Shown in pieces: positions 1-9,368 of a stretch of 64,000 nt of DNA (position 1 is the stretch's first letter; each line of letters starts with the position of its first letter). The notes under the pieces were generated by a model, which made no database searches, was not told the origin of the DNA, and was given only the letters and a program-made list of their open reading frames with translations. The translations under genes were made by a program, and so were the position numbers. Source of the DNA: Leptospira hartskeerlii (GTDB lineage Bacteria > Spirochaetota > Leptospiria > Leptospirales > Leptospiraceae); the NCBI RefSeq assembly GCF_002811475.1, contig NZ_NPDL01000010.1:1-64000 (forward strand). The letters are read 5' to 3'.

Positions 1-503
1 CTGAAGAATCTTTCCGTTTGGAAGATATTGAACCGAACGAAGACGAATTAAAGATACTTCACAGAACTATCAAAAAAGTGGATGATGATATTAACAATTT
101 CTCATTCAACACTGCTATTTCTCAGTTGATGATCTTTGTGAATGAATTAACTCCAAGTGCTCGTAGACCTCGTAAGATCCTAGAGCCTTTTTTACTTTTG
201 ATCGCTCCATTTGCTCCTCACTTAGCGGAAGAACTTTGGTCCTTGGCAGGAAAGCCTGATTCATTGACATACCAAGGTTTTCCGGGTTATGAGGAAAAGT
301 ATCTGACTGACGACGAAATACTGATCGTAGTTCAGGTAAACGGAAAGTTAAGAGCGGAATTCAAAGCAGCAAAAGAGATCGCTGGGGAAGAAGCGATTAA
401 GATCGCAAAATCCTTGGATAAGGTACAGGTATTCTTAGATGGAAAACAGATCCGAAAAGAGATCTATGTTCCTGGAAAATTGGTAAACCTGGTAGTTGGA
501 TAG
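1..503 (+). CDS. leuS: Leucyl-tRNA synthetase, C-terminal part (5' truncated by window)
   Basis: The reading frame is open from base 3 and runs off the left edge, so only the last ~167 residues are present. Leucyl-tRNA synthetase charges tRNA-Leu in the cytoplasm. The visible part is the helical anticodon-binding domain (LIAPFAPHLAEELW is typical of class Ia synthetases), followed by the small C-terminal domain with VQVNGKLRAEF and a terminal VPGKLVNLVVG, as in bacterial LeuS. The stop is followed by hairpins, and the next gene faces it on the minus strand. Identification rests on family motifs I recognise; the catalytic domain is outside the window. Confidence 0.95.
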   Translation, partial: EESFRLEDIEPNEDELKILHRTIKKVDDDINNFSFNTAISQLMIFVNELTPSARRPRKILEPFLLLIAPFAPHLAEELWSLAGKPDSLTYQGFPGYEEKYLTDDEILIVVQVNGKLRAEFKAAKEIAGEEAIKIAKSLDKVQVFLDGKQIRKEIYVPGKLVNLVVG

Positions 504-508
504 AAGAA

Positions 509-532
509 GCGTTGTAGGAACTCCTACATCGC
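509..532. repeat. Short intergenic palindrome TGTAGGA-AC-TCCTACA
   Basis: A 7-bp perfect stem (513-519 with 522-528) around a 2-nt centre extends after one mismatch by a further GCG/CGC pairing. It lies just after the leuS stop. Similar GTAGGAACTCCTAC palindromes are, from memory, frequent between Leptospira genes. A partly similar run, gttgtaactcctacag, is seen near 36567. Confidence 0.5.
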
Positions 533-538
533 AATCAC

Positions 539-575
539 ATAGTAAAGTCTGTGATTATAGCGCAGACTTTACTAT
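539..575. terminator. Bidirectional terminator-like hairpin between leuS and the facing gene
   Basis: A 13-bp perfect inverted repeat, ATAGTAAAGTCTG (539-551) and its complement (563-575), has an 11-nt loop. It sits between two convergent genes and overlaps the stop codon of the minus-strand gene, so it could end transcription from either side. A U-rich run follows only weakly on each side. Confidence 0.6.
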
Positions 576-1660
576 TTCAATAAAATAAACGCAAGCAGTC
601 CGACTAGTAGAACTACTCCAACCAAAATCGCGTAGTTGAGAGTATTATTGCTTTCGGATTGTTTTGCACCCATCCCGGCTGGACGAGGTGCGTTTGCTGC
701 AGTTTTAGGTCTAGCTAAACGGACCGGTCTTTCTTCGAATGCTTGTAAAAGAACTCCAGCAGGACCTTTTGCAAAAATATGATATTCATTTTTTCCGGAA
801 GCGATAGCAACGAAGGAACCGATCACAGGTTTTACGTTTCCATCTTTATCCATAGCACCTAAAGTTTTAGCCAAAGCTTTTTCTTCTGGAGAAACGGAAG
901 GAAGTTGTAATAGGATCTTGTCGCCTTCGTTTAGATCGTCGAAGTCAATTCCGTTTACTGGAGAAAGAATAGTCTTAGCTTGTACCACTCTTCCGAAACC
1001 TTTTCGAATGGTTTCTATTTGGCGCATGACTGCAGCCTTTTCCGGATCCAGATTTTCTACTGGAGCTCCTGCTCCTTCTGCGGGTTCTTCAGGCGGTTTA
1101 GGAATGGATTGGATAATACCTGCAAAAAAACTTTTGCCTCTACATTTTAAACTAGATACGTATTCCACGTCTGCTTGGACACGGATCATATTGATCTTCA
1201 TACTAGTTTTGATCTGATTCTCTAGCATATTGACTAGAGCTGCAGTATCATTACGATCCCACATTGGATAATATTGTTCTAATATTGGTCTTGTTAATTT
1301 AGTATGAAGAAGTCTTCCTACTAGGTCGGACAAACCAGGATCTGGAGCTTCTTGTCTAGCTGCTTCCGCAATATCATGTGAGATTTGACCGAAGTCTTCG
1401 AATGTCCTGATCTTTCGGATCACTGAGGAGTTGGAGAATAAGGAATATAATTCTAAAAATTCGTTTTTATATCTGGATAATAATCCTAAAACTACGCCAG
1501 CTTTGTTCTCAACATCGATCCTTAATTTTAAAAGGTAGGCGTCCTTGATTTTTCCTTGGATAAGTTCGATCGCTTGTTCTTCGGTATGAACGGATTCCAA
1601 GGCAAGGTTCATCTGATTTGCCTGTTCTTGGAGTTTACTTGTCTGAGGATTCTGTTCCAT
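572..1660 (-). CDS. Tail-anchored protein of unknown function, 362 aa
   Basis: I do not recognise a family. The protein is mostly soluble and helical, with a Pro/Glu-rich linker near residues 187-200, a segment rich in acidic and small residues (about 220-310), and one hydrophobic segment (about 343-361, ILVGVVLLVGLLAFILL) at the very C-terminus with only a single lysine after it. That is the layout of a tail-anchored inner-membrane protein with its bulk in the cytoplasm. It lies 38 bp downstream of a stand-alone HATPase gene on the same strand, so the two are probably co-transcribed and may work together. The ATG start is the one upstream of the first conserved-looking helix. Confidence 0.75.
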   Translation of the reverse strand: MEQNPQTSKLQEQANQMNLALESVHTEEQAIELIQGKIKDAYLLKLRIDVENKAGVVLGLLSRYKNEFLELYSLFSNSSVIRKIRTFEDFGQISHDIAEAARQEAPDPGLSDLVGRLLHTKLTRPILEQYYPMWDRNDTAALVNMLENQIKTSMKINMIRVQADVEYVSSLKCRGKSFFAGIIQSIPKPPEEPAEGAGAPVENLDPEKAAVMRQIETIRKGFGRVVQAKTILSPVNGIDFDDLNEGDKILLQLPSVSPEEKALAKTLGAMDKDGNVKPVIGSFVAIASGKNEYHIFAKGPAGVLLQAFEERPVRLARPKTAANAPRPAGMGAKQSESNNTLNYAILVGVVLLVGLLAFILLK

Positions 1661-1698
1661 ATTGCTAAAGACCTAACTGTAGTAAGGAGAACTTTAGG

Positions 1699-2433
1699 TC
1701 ATGTTAAGCCGCTAGCCTTTTCTTGTAACCATTTTTGGTATCTTTGTCTTCTGGGCACATAATTCTGATCTAAAGGGATTTCGACTCTGGCAACAGTTCT
1801 ATTCTCTGCCTGGCGGCTATAGATCGTAAACAAATGGCGGTCATAGCCGCTTTGGGCTACCAGTATTTCCACCATCGTGATACCCATACCTGCACCTTCC
1901 GTGGTATCACCATATTTCATATAGTACTCGAATAGATTGTCAAATTCTTTAGAATGGACGAACTTTTCTCGGATCCTTTTCTCTTCGCGAACTGCGAGAG
2001 TGAAATTATTTTGTACGAATAGAATGATCCGATCCGAACTGAAGCTGAGAGTAACTTTTACAAATAGACCATGCTCTTTCATCTTCCTACGATAGTAGGG
2101 AAACTTTCTACTAACTAGATTTTCCTTAAAAGACTCCATTCCCAAATCGTATTGGGAAGGGTCCGCGATATTCAGCCCGAGCTCCTTAAATAGAACCCGT
2201 TTAATAGCCGCTTTCGTTGCATTTACGATCAGCTCCTTTGCTGAGGTAAATATAAGTTCAGTCAGATCCTCTCTTTTGTATTTAGCGAGGACAGTTTGGA
2301 TGATATGTTTGAGCTTATTTTCGCCCCGGGTACTCAGGACGTAGGTAATGATAGAAATCGGCTCTTCTTTTTTTACGGCCGTCTCGACCTCGAAGAGGAA
2401 TTCTTGGGGAAGTTCCTCGATTCCCTCGTACAT
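1699..2433 (-). CDS. Stand-alone histidine-kinase-like ATPase (HATPase) protein
   Basis: 244 residues with a GHKL-type ATPase fold and no transmembrane segment, dimerisation helix or histidine box. The N-box is visible as KELIVNATKAA (about residues 86-96) and the ATP-lid G-box as TEGAGMGIT (about 178-186). This resembles anti-sigma/serine kinases of the RsbW type more than sensor kinases. It is clearly paralogous to the N-terminal half of the HDOD protein at 50121-51644, which has ESAMNAVKA and SEGAGLGLA at matching places. It precedes the tail-anchored protein by 38 bp. Family and ATP binding are well supported; the partner and output are unknown. Confidence 0.8.
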   Translation of the reverse strand: MYEGIEELPQEFLFEVETAVKKEEPISIITYVLSTRGENKLKHIIQTVLAKYKREDLTELIFTSAKELIVNATKAAIKRVLFKELGLNIADPSQYDLGMESFKENLVSRKFPYYRRKMKEHGLFVKVTLSFSSDRIILFVQNNFTLAVREEKRIREKFVHSKEFDNLFEYYMKYGDTTEGAGMGITMVEILVAQSGYDRHLFTIYSRQAENRTVARVEIPLDQNYVPRRQRYQKWLQEKASGLT

Positions 2434-2532
2434 TTGGATTCTCGATTATATGGACCCCGGCGGGCTTACGAGAAAAAAACGAAATACGCTCGGGAAAAAA
2501 GAACGGGAATTTCCAGTGGAAAATGAAAAATT

Positions 2533-3885
2533 TTAACCTTTCATTTGTAGAAAACCGCTGATTTCGTCCATTACGGCTCCCACTTCCGGCTTGCAGGATC
2601 GAATAACGTTTACCAATTTCTGGTCGGTTCCCGGGATTTTTCCTTCATGGAATTTGAGTTTAAATTCGGTGAATTTTAAACCGTGTGCGGTAGAGATTAC
2701 GACCACCTGATCACCTTTTGCAATCGTTCCTTTAGCCATCAGTTTGTATAAAGCGGCGAGAGCCACTCCAGTATGAGGGTCATTATACAATCCGAATAGA
2801 TCGGTTTTGGCAGAAGCTTCCGAAAGTTCCGCTTCACTTGCCTGTTCCACAACCCCATTGAATTTTTTTAATGTACGAATTGCCTTTTGAACTGATACAG
2901 GATTTCCGATCTGTATTGCTGATGCAAGAGTAGGTTTTGCATCAACCGGACTGAATTCTTCGAAATTTTTCAGATAAGAAAGATAGAGTGGATTTGCATT
3001 CTCCGCTTGGGCCAAAACGATCCTAGGAAGTTTATCGATTAATCCTAATTCTTTTGCCATCTCGAAACCTGCGCCTAGAGCGGAAACATTTCCTAAATTT
3101 CCACCTGGAATAATGATCCAGTCGGGAACTTTCCATTCCAATTGTTGAACGATCTCAGGTGCGATCGTTTTTTGACCTTCGATACGAAGACTGTTCATTG
3201 AGTTTGCGAGATAGATACAGGCTTCTTTAGTAACTTCTTTAACGATCTTCATACAACCGTCAAAATCCGTTTCGAGAGCGATTACTTTTGCGCCGTTAGA
3301 AACAGGTTGGATCAATTGTGCTTGGGAAACTTTTCCCGCAGGAAGGAAAATAATAGCAGGGATCCCGGCCTTAGCAGCGTAAGAAGCTAAAGCAGCAGAA
3401 GTATCTCCTGAACTAGCACAAGCTACCGCTCTGATCTTAACTCCCTTATTCAACATATGTTTTACTTGAGAGAGAAGAACCGTCATGCCGAGGTCCTTAA
3501 ATGAACCAGTGTGGGAGATCCCACATTGTTTGATCCAAAGGCCGCCTAGGCCAAAATGTTTTGTAAGTCTTTCAGAATTGAATAGATGAGATAGGCCTTC
3601 TCCAGAGCTTACGATCTCAGAATCTTCTACATGAGGAAGAACCCATTCTCTTTTATTCCAGATACCTGAGCTGTTCGGAAATTTTACCGAGCCCAATCTG
3701 GAATCGAATAGGTCCTTCCATTCCTTACCTGACTTTTCTTTAAGAGCTCCCATATCATGGGAAACTTGGAGAAGGCTTCCACATTTACGACATTCGTATA
3801 CGATATCATTCAGATCGTAAGTTGCTCCGCAAGAATCGTTGATACAGCGGAATTCCGCTTTCAACTTGGTGAAGGTAAGGCTCAT
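2533..3885 (-). CDS. thrC: Threonine synthase
   Basis: 450 residues. PLP enzyme converting O-phosphohomoserine to threonine, the last step of threonine synthesis. The PLP lysine lies in HTGSFKDLG (about residue 130), and a glycine-rich phosphate loop follows (IIPGGNLGNVSALGAG). The N-terminus carries a small Cys motif, CINDSC then CRKCG (residues 14-36), like the zinc-ribbon-like start of archaeal-type threonine synthases. It starts 3 bp after the stop of the upstream SPFH gene, so the two are probably in one transcript, although no functional link is obvious. Confidence 0.93.
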   Translation of the reverse strand: MSLTFTKLKAEFRCINDSCGATYDLNDIVYECRKCGSLLQVSHDMGALKEKSGKEWKDLFDSRLGSVKFPNSSGIWNKREWVLPHVEDSEIVSSGEGLSHLFNSERLTKHFGLGGLWIKQCGISHTGSFKDLGMTVLLSQVKHMLNKGVKIRAVACASSGDTSAALASYAAKAGIPAIIFLPAGKVSQAQLIQPVSNGAKVIALETDFDGCMKIVKEVTKEACIYLANSMNSLRIEGQKTIAPEIVQQLEWKVPDWIIIPGGNLGNVSALGAGFEMAKELGLIDKLPRIVLAQAENANPLYLSYLKNFEEFSPVDAKPTLASAIQIGNPVSVQKAIRTLKKFNGVVEQASEAELSEASAKTDLFGLYNDPHTGVALAALYKLMAKGTIAKGDQVVVISTAHGLKFTEFKLKFHEGKIPGTDQKLVNVIRSCKPEVGAVMDEISGFLQMKG

Positions 3886-3888
3886 ACT

Positions 3889-4881
3889 TTAGATAGAATT
3901 TAGAATGTCCTTTTTTTTGGCATCAAATTCTTCCTGAGAAATCAGGCCTTGGTCCAACATACTCTTGAGTTTTGTGAGTCTTGCTGTTGCATCGTTCTGG
4001 TTGGAAGTCCCACCGGCATTGTTCTGTCCCATCATTCCGGCCATCATATTTCCCATATTCATTCCCATTCCGAGGCCCATGCCTGCAGACATACCTTGAC
4101 CGGCGTTCCCACCTTCGTTTTTGGCTGCTGCTTCTCCGATATCCAACATTCTTTTTTGTTGGTACATTCCGCCCAGAGCATCGATCTCGAATTTTTCCGT
4201 GAGAACCTTTTGGATCTTTTGGAAGTTCGGATCGTTTTGATCAAAGTTGATCGATTGAACAAAAAAATCTAAAACATCTATACCGTACTTGGAGAAGTCA
4301 GGTTGGATCTTTGTTTTTCCTGCGGAAGAAGCTTCTTCCAAATGTTGGTTCAATCGAGTGATCGGCTCTCCAGATTTTAAAACGACTTCCGCTAGAAAAT
4401 CGCTTAGTCTAGTTATGATCATAGGCCTTAAGAAGTTATCCACCTCGTCTTGCGAATAAGCTCCTCTTGCACCGACTACTCCTACAGCAAATGCTTTGGA
4501 GTCCACAATCTTGATATTATATGAACCGTTTGCTCTTAATCCTAATGTGATCGTGTATTTAGGATCTTCTACTTGGATGGGCGCAGGAGTTCCCCATTTT
4601 AATTGGATAAGTGCCTTGTTGATATAAACTACTTCCGCAGTAAAAGGAGTTTGGCCTCCGAAAGGAAGGTTTACTAGTTTTTCCAAAATAGGAACGTTAC
4701 CAGTTTTTAAAGTATGAGTTCCGGGTCCGAAAATATCCAGAGCCTTACCTTCTTTAAAGAAGATGGCTTCCTGGCTTTCGTTCACTACCAATTGTCCGAA
4801 GGTGCTGATATCGTTACGGGGAAATTTCCATACAATCTCTCCCGGTTTTCCTTCGTATTTTATTACGTCTATTAATGCCAT
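3889..4881 (-). CDS. SPFH/band 7-like protein with C-terminal SHOCT domain
   Basis: 330 residues. The first ~230 residues match the SPFH group annotated as 'virion core protein-like' (YdjI type), beginning with a beta-rich segment IVWKFPRNDI and followed by a band-7-like core. A Met/Gly/Asn-rich linker (about residues 258-285) leads to a C-terminal SHOCT helix-turn-helix (LKSMLDQGLISQEEFDAKK). SPFH proteins form membrane-linked oligomers, while SHOCT domains are short oligomerisation modules; no transmembrane helix is seen here. The function is not established. It is just upstream of thrC. Confidence 0.8.
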   Translation of the reverse strand: MALIDVIKYEGKPGEIVWKFPRNDISTFGQLVVNESQEAIFFKEGKALDIFGPGTHTLKTGNVPILEKLVNLPFGGQTPFTAEVVYINKALIQLKWGTPAPIQVEDPKYTITLGLRANGSYNIKIVDSKAFAVGVVGARGAYSQDEVDNFLRPMIITRLSDFLAEVVLKSGEPITRLNQHLEEASSAGKTKIQPDFSKYGIDVLDFFVQSINFDQNDPNFQKIQKVLTEKFEIDALGGMYQQKRMLDIGEAAAKNEGGNAGQGMSAGMGLGMGMNMGNMMAGMMGQNNAGGTSNQNDATARLTKLKSMLDQGLISQEEFDAKKKDILNSI

Positions 4882-4939
4882 AAGAACTCCTTGGAAATAT
4901 ATTATTCACTACTTAACATTCGGCAAATCAAAAATAAAA

Positions 4940-5479
4940 CTAGCGTTTCAAGAAGACATCCTTCCTGCTCTTTAAGGCGGAATCGAATTCGTCTAATTCG
5001 GATCTAAAACTACTGACCCAATTTCTTACCGTGTCTACTAAAACTTCCGGAGGGAAGTTCGGGGATTTAACCTTGGTGGATAATTCTTCCGCATGATGGA
5101 TCAAAGAATAATCCCATTCTGCCAAGGCTTCCAACTCTGATTCCGTTGCTTTGAACCCAGTGCCCAATCCGTTCAGACCGTAACTTGCTCCAATAATTTC
5201 GTTTTTGAGTCTTTCTAAGATGGAAAGTAAGACCTCAGTAGAGCCGATTAGGTCCATTCTTCTTTCTCGGACGAAATTTTCTTCGATCCTACGTATAGGT
5301 TCTTTGAGAGAATCCAATTTTTTGGATAATTCGTTTCGAGCGATCCTGTCCGCTTCGTAATATTGATGGTTCTTTAAGACTTCTCCATAAAAAGGAAATG
5401 AAGATAGAAAGGATAAGATCTTTCCCTTCTCCGCTTTGAATCTGGAAACATATTGTGAGATCGGGCTGTTCGAAGTCAT
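4940..5479 (-). CDS. Hypothetical helical protein, about 179 aa
   Basis: No family recognised. The sequence is charged and helical without signal peptide or membrane segment, with several Lys/Arg/Glu-rich stretches compatible with coiled coil. The ATG at 5479 gives a product starting MTSNSPISQY; a TTG at 5515 would add 12 hydrophobic-rich residues and cannot be excluded. It ends 58 bp before the SPFH gene on the same strand. Real coding is supported by length and by the absence of a better ORF on the other strand. Confidence 0.65.
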   Translation of the reverse strand: MTSNSPISQYVSRFKAEKGKILSFLSSFPFYGEVLKNHQYYEADRIARNELSKKLDSLKEPIRRIEENFVRERRMDLIGSTEVLLSILERLKNEIIGASYGLNGLGTGFKATESELEALAEWDYSLIHHAEELSTKVKSPNFPPEVLVDTVRNWVSSFRSELDEFDSALKSRKDVFLKR

Positions 5480-5645
5480 ATACAGAAGAATGATCCGGAA
5501 TTTCTTTCCAAGCAAGACAAATACTTCGATTTTCTTATCATATCCATGAAATCGTAACTTAGGTCTTTGGATCCCCGGATTTATTTCTTGCTAGCAGATC
5601 CCTGAAAAGTTTTTAATTCAATTCAGGAAATAGAATCTCTTCATT

Positions 5646-6836
5646 ATGAAATCCTATATACTGTCTATCTTTGCTTCCAAAAAGGGAGAAATAGAATCAC
5701 TAAACGGAATCAGGGCGATCGCAATTTTGATGGTAATGACCAACCATCTTTGGGTTTCCAAACAACCGATCATGGGCGAGATGCCTTTTTGGTTGTCTTG
5801 GTTTGTGGAGAATCAAACCACGATCGTGGATGTGTTCTTTGTACTGGGTGGCTTTCTTAATTACGGAGGTATACTCCAATTTTATAAAAAGGAAAATAGC
5901 TTCCCTTATCGTAAGTTTATCGTCAATCGTTCTTTGAGAATACTTCCCGCTTATTATGCTGCGTTAGCTTTTTCTTATTATTATTTTTCTAAACAAATAG
6001 CAGGCCTGAAAAATATACCGAACCCAAATGCGGATCTGATTTGGTTGATAGATAAAGGGCAGAAGGCACTGGATTATGTTTGGGCAGATGGGATCTTCTT
6101 ATCTAATTTTTTCCCCAGAGTTTTGGATGTGGGTTGGTACATTTCCTTAGAGCAGCAGATCTATTTTTTGATGGTTGTTTTGGGGCCGTTCTTCTTATTC
6201 TCTAAGACTAAGAAAATAAGGGTGATCATATTATCGATCATATATATTATCCCTTTCTTATCTAGATGTTATCTATATTCTAAAGGGCAGATGAACGCGG
6301 AGGCGCTTTTCTGGACTGAAAATCGATTCGATTCCATGATAGCAGGAATGCTTTTAGCAGAATATGTGGATTATAAACCTGTAGGAGAAAGTTTAGGAAA
6401 ACTGAAATATTCTCTGATAGGGATCACTGCGATCGCTTTTATATTAATCTCTTATTCGTTCGATTGGAACCATATCATACGATTAACCCTCGCGAATAAT
6501 TTTTACAATATTGCGTTGGCTTTGATCATCTACTTAGCAATCCAAAAGGAGGGGATATTCAAAACCATATTAGGTTTACCGATCTTCCGTCCATTATCTA
6601 GGATCACATTCACAGTATATTTATGGAATATACCTTTGATGGGGATCGCCACAAGATGGGCCCTCAAAGGAGAAACCTTAGTGACGTTGAGTGTATTGCC
6701 TAAACTTTATCTGATCTGTTTTGGATTTACGATCATAGCTGCTTGGCCGATCTTTTTATTGATAGAACAACCTTTTATCTGGTGGAAAGAAAAACCGAAA
6801 GTTTTGGAAAATAAGAACGAGGCCAAGACTGCATAG
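5646..6836 (+). CDS. Acyltransferase family 3 membrane protein
   Basis: 396 residues with about ten membrane segments. The start matches acyltransferase 3 (OafA/NodX type): a short cytoplasmic lead, LNGIRAIAILMVMTNHLW with the conserved Arg and His of the first helix, then FFVLGGFLNYGG and an RxLRILPAYY-like motif. These enzymes add acyl groups to polysaccharides or lipids at the inner membrane. The acceptor here is unknown; the neighbouring gmd, GT-C and PBP genes make an envelope glycan plausible. It leads a plus-strand run with lepB and a PBP gene. Confidence 0.9.
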   Translation: MKSYILSIFASKKGEIESLNGIRAIAILMVMTNHLWVSKQPIMGEMPFWLSWFVENQTTIVDVFFVLGGFLNYGGILQFYKKENSFPYRKFIVNRSLRILPAYYAALAFSYYYFSKQIAGLKNIPNPNADLIWLIDKGQKALDYVWADGIFLSNFFPRVLDVGWYISLEQQIYFLMVVLGPFFLFSKTKKIRVIILSIIYIIPFLSRCYLYSKGQMNAEALFWTENRFDSMIAGMLLAEYVDYKPVGESLGKLKYSLIGITAIAFILISYSFDWNHIIRLTLANNFYNIALALIIYLAIQKEGIFKTILGLPIFRPLSRITFTVYLWNIPLMGIATRWALKGETLVTLSVLPKLYLICFGFTIIAAWPIFLLIEQPFIWWKEKPKVLENKNEAKTA

Positions 6837-6864
6837 TCTCGTCCAATCAATACGAAACCATAGT

Positions 6865-7461
6865 ATGAAATTTGATCCGGAAATTATTCGTTCGATCCAA
6901 CAGTCCGTATTTCGCTGGATCAGACTTTCTTTTCCGATCGTATTTGCAATATTCTTCATATTATATTTCAGGATTTTCGTAATCCAATTCTATTTGATCA
7001 GCGGCACAAGTATGATGCCTAGCTATAAAGAAAGCGATTGGGTCCTTGTCAAAAAATGGGGATTCCCTGCGCAGGTTGGTCCTTGGGTTTTATATATTTT
7101 AGAACCGGACGTAGATAGATTCGATGTATTGGTTTTGGATGGGATTGGAGCAGAACTAAGTTTAAAAAGGGTGGTTGGACTTCCTGGAGATTTTTTCAGA
7201 TTTTCAGAAGGAAGAATTTTAATAAACGACTCTTCCTTAGAGGAACCTTTTTTGAATTCAGGTTATAAGACCCAAGCTCCATCTGCATCTATTCTTCCTG
7301 TGATCGGAGTCTCCGGAAATATAGGCATAGGAGATTCGGGCAGAATCCCACCGGGTTATGTTTTGGTCTTGGGAGATAACCGAGAATTCTCCACGGATTC
7401 CAGAAACTACGGCCTAATTCCTTTCAAAAAGTTGAGAGGGAAGGTAATCACCAGCTTTTAA
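6865..7461 (+). CDS. lepB: Signal peptidase I
   Basis: 198 residues, with one N-terminal membrane anchor (about 20-42) and the S26 peptidase core outside it. The catalytic Ser is in SGTSMMP (Ser49), the general-base Lys in KRVVGLPGD (Lys101), and the third box is GDNREFSTDSR (170-180). It cleaves signal peptides of exported proteins at the inner membrane. It lies 28 bp after the acyltransferase and about 90 bp before the PBP gene. Leptospira genomes commonly hold more than one such gene (from memory), so this may be one of several paralogues. Confidence 0.93.
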   Translation: MKFDPEIIRSIQQSVFRWIRLSFPIVFAIFFILYFRIFVIQFYLISGTSMMPSYKESDWVLVKKWGFPAQVGPWVLYILEPDVDRFDVLVLDGIGAELSLKRVVGLPGDFFRFSEGRILINDSSLEEPFLNSGYKTQAPSASILPVIGVSGNIGIGDSGRIPPGYVLVLGDNREFSTDSRNYGLIPFKKLRGKVITSF

Positions 7462-7553
7462 ACCATTATTCCAATTCGGATTTCACTTGTACTAGAAAAG
7501 CTCTTTAATCATTCTGAAAAAGACCGAAATTTATAAAAGCGGTTCACTCATCG

Positions 7554-9368
7554 ATGGATTATAGCCCTCTTAATCGGAAAAGATTCACCATCTTATTCAT
7601 TCTATTATGCGTATTTTTTTCCGGGCTTTTGGTCCGAGTAGGTTATCTAGTATTTTTTAACGATAGAGAGATTGCGTTCAAGAATGGAGAAAGGATCCTA
7701 AGAGGAGCCATCTACGATAGAAGGGGAATTGAATTGGCATTGTCCATTGATTCTTCTACAATTGGGATTTATCCAGGAAATGTTTACGATCCGAATTTTA
7801 CTGCAGTACAAATCTCTCCATATCTAGACATTCCTCCTGAAAAGATAGAATCTCTTATCAGAGAAAAAAGCAGATATTTCCTTTTAAAGAGAGAAATAGA
7901 TGATACAACTGCAAGTCGTATCATGGAGATGGCCCTTCCTGGAGTGAGAAGGGAAAGAGAATTTAAAAGAGTTTATCCTCACGGAAGTTTAGCGGCAAGT
8001 CTTGTAGGCTTTACTGGAATGGACGATGATAAAGCTCTCTCCGGATTAGAATATTATTATAATCAGGAATTGATGACACCTACTGAGGCTGACTCTACCA
8101 GAGGTGCCAATGTACATTTGACTCTGGATGGGCTCATACAATTCAAATTAGAGAAGGCCTTAGGTAAAAGATTCGAGGAAACTGGGGCCAAAAGAGCGGT
8201 AGGACTTTTAATGGAGATCCATACCGGAAGAATATTGGCTATGGCCAGTTTTCCATCTTTCGACCCAAATCGTTACTCTTCCTTTGAAGAATATTCGCAT
8301 ACTAATTGGGCGATCCGACATGTATATGAGCCTGGTTCTACGATGAAAATTTTCCTGGCGAGTATTCTTCTTAACGAAAACTTAATACATCCTAACGAAA
8401 AATTCGATTGTCCAGGATACGTCGATTATGGAAAGACCAGGATCAAATGTACACATGTTCACGGAAAAGTGAATTTAGAAGAGATTTTACAATATTCTTG
8501 TAATGCAGGGATCATCAAAGCGGCTGCAAAGATCCCGAATGATGTACTTTACGAATATATGAAACGATTCCGATTCGGAGATAGATCAGGACTTTTACCC
8601 AACGAATCCGTAGGATATATGCCTATCTTGAACAAATGGACGCCGACCACTCCTATGTTCATGGCAATCGGCCAAGGAATTTCGGTAACTCCGATTCAGT
8701 TGGTCGCTTCTGCAGCTTCTATTGTAAATGGAGGAAGGTTTATCACGCCTAGAGTTGTCTCCCATATCACCGATTCTTACGGAGAAGTCCTGCACGAATT
8801 CCAATCGGAAGAAACTCCAGTAGGTATCAAAGAATATTCCACCGAAAGATTATTGAAGGCGATGACTCGAGTGGTCCAAGCCGGAACAGGAAAAAACGCA
8901 TACATACAAGAATATTCCATTGCTGGAAAAACAGGAACAGGACAAAAGGCAGTTTCTGGTCGAGGCTACCAAGACGGATTATGGTCCGCCTCTTTCTTAG
9001 GATTTTTTCCTGCAGACAAACCTAAAGTGGTCGGTTTGATCCTATTTGATGAACCAAGAGGTGATAGTCATACTGGAGGAGGACTTGCCGCGCCTGTATT
9101 CAGAGAAGTGGTGGAGAATATTATCCCTATTATAGAACAGGGAGAAAGAACGGTTAACGTTAATCTTCCTAAGTTGGATAGAAAGCCACTTTCGGGAAAA
9201 TCCGAACGTGTACCTGACTTGATCGGAAGAAGTAAAAGAGAAGTAGTGGAATTGTTAGCTCCGTTAGGGGTTCCGTATAAACTTCACGGAAGCGGTTTCT
9301 GTTACGAACAAGATCCTGCTCCGGGTTCTTCTTACGAAGAGAAAAGGATAAACGTATTCTTCCAATGA
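7554..9368 (+). CDS. ftsI: Class B penicillin-binding protein with C-terminal PASTA domain (FtsI/SpoVD-like)
   Basis: 604 residues. One N-terminal membrane helix (about 11-35), a PBP dimer domain, and a transpeptidase domain with STMK (262-265), SCN (315-317) and KTG (459-461) in the expected order. A PASTA domain (about 553-604, [16 protein letters not shown]) ends the protein. This is a periplasmic D,D-transpeptidase cross-linking peptidoglycan, most like the divisome PBP3. It is not in a recognisable dcw cluster here, so the exact paralogue is uncertain and the symbol tentative. Its TGA overlaps the ATG of the next gene (ATGA). Confidence 0.88.
   Translation: MDYSPLNRKRFTILFILLCVFFSGLLVRVGYLVFFNDREIAFKNGERILRGAIYDRRGIELALSIDSSTIGIYPGNVYDPNFTAVQISPYLDIPPEKIESLIREKSRYFLLKREIDDTTASRIMEMALPGVRREREFKRVYPHGSLAASLVGFTGMDDDKALSGLEYYYNQELMTPTEADSTRGANVHLTLDGLIQFKLEKALGKRFEETGAKRAVGLLMEIHTGRILAMASFPSFDPNRYSSFEEYSHTNWAIRHVYEPGSTMKIFLASILLNENLIHPNEKFDCPGYVDYGKTRIKCTHVHGKVNLEEILQYSCNAGIIKAAAKIPNDVLYEYMKRFRFGDRSGLLPNESVGYMPILNKWTPTTPMFMAIGQGISVTPIQLVASAASIVNGGRFITPRVVSHITDSYGEVLHEFQSEETPVGIKEYSTERLLKAMTRVVQAGTGKNAYIQEYSIAGKTGTGQKAVSGRGYQDGLWSASFLGFFPADKPKVVGLILFDEPRGDSHTGGGLAAPVFREVVENIIPIIEQGERTVNVNLPKLDRKPLSGKSERVPDLIGRSKREVVELLAPLGVPYKLHGSGFCYEQDPAPGSSYEEKRINVFFQ

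Noticed and set aside
3949..4272. 107-codon plus-strand ORF rich in His and Ser opposite the SPFH gene
   Set aside because: The His/Ser richness is the antisense of the Met/Gly/Asn-rich linker of the SPFH protein.
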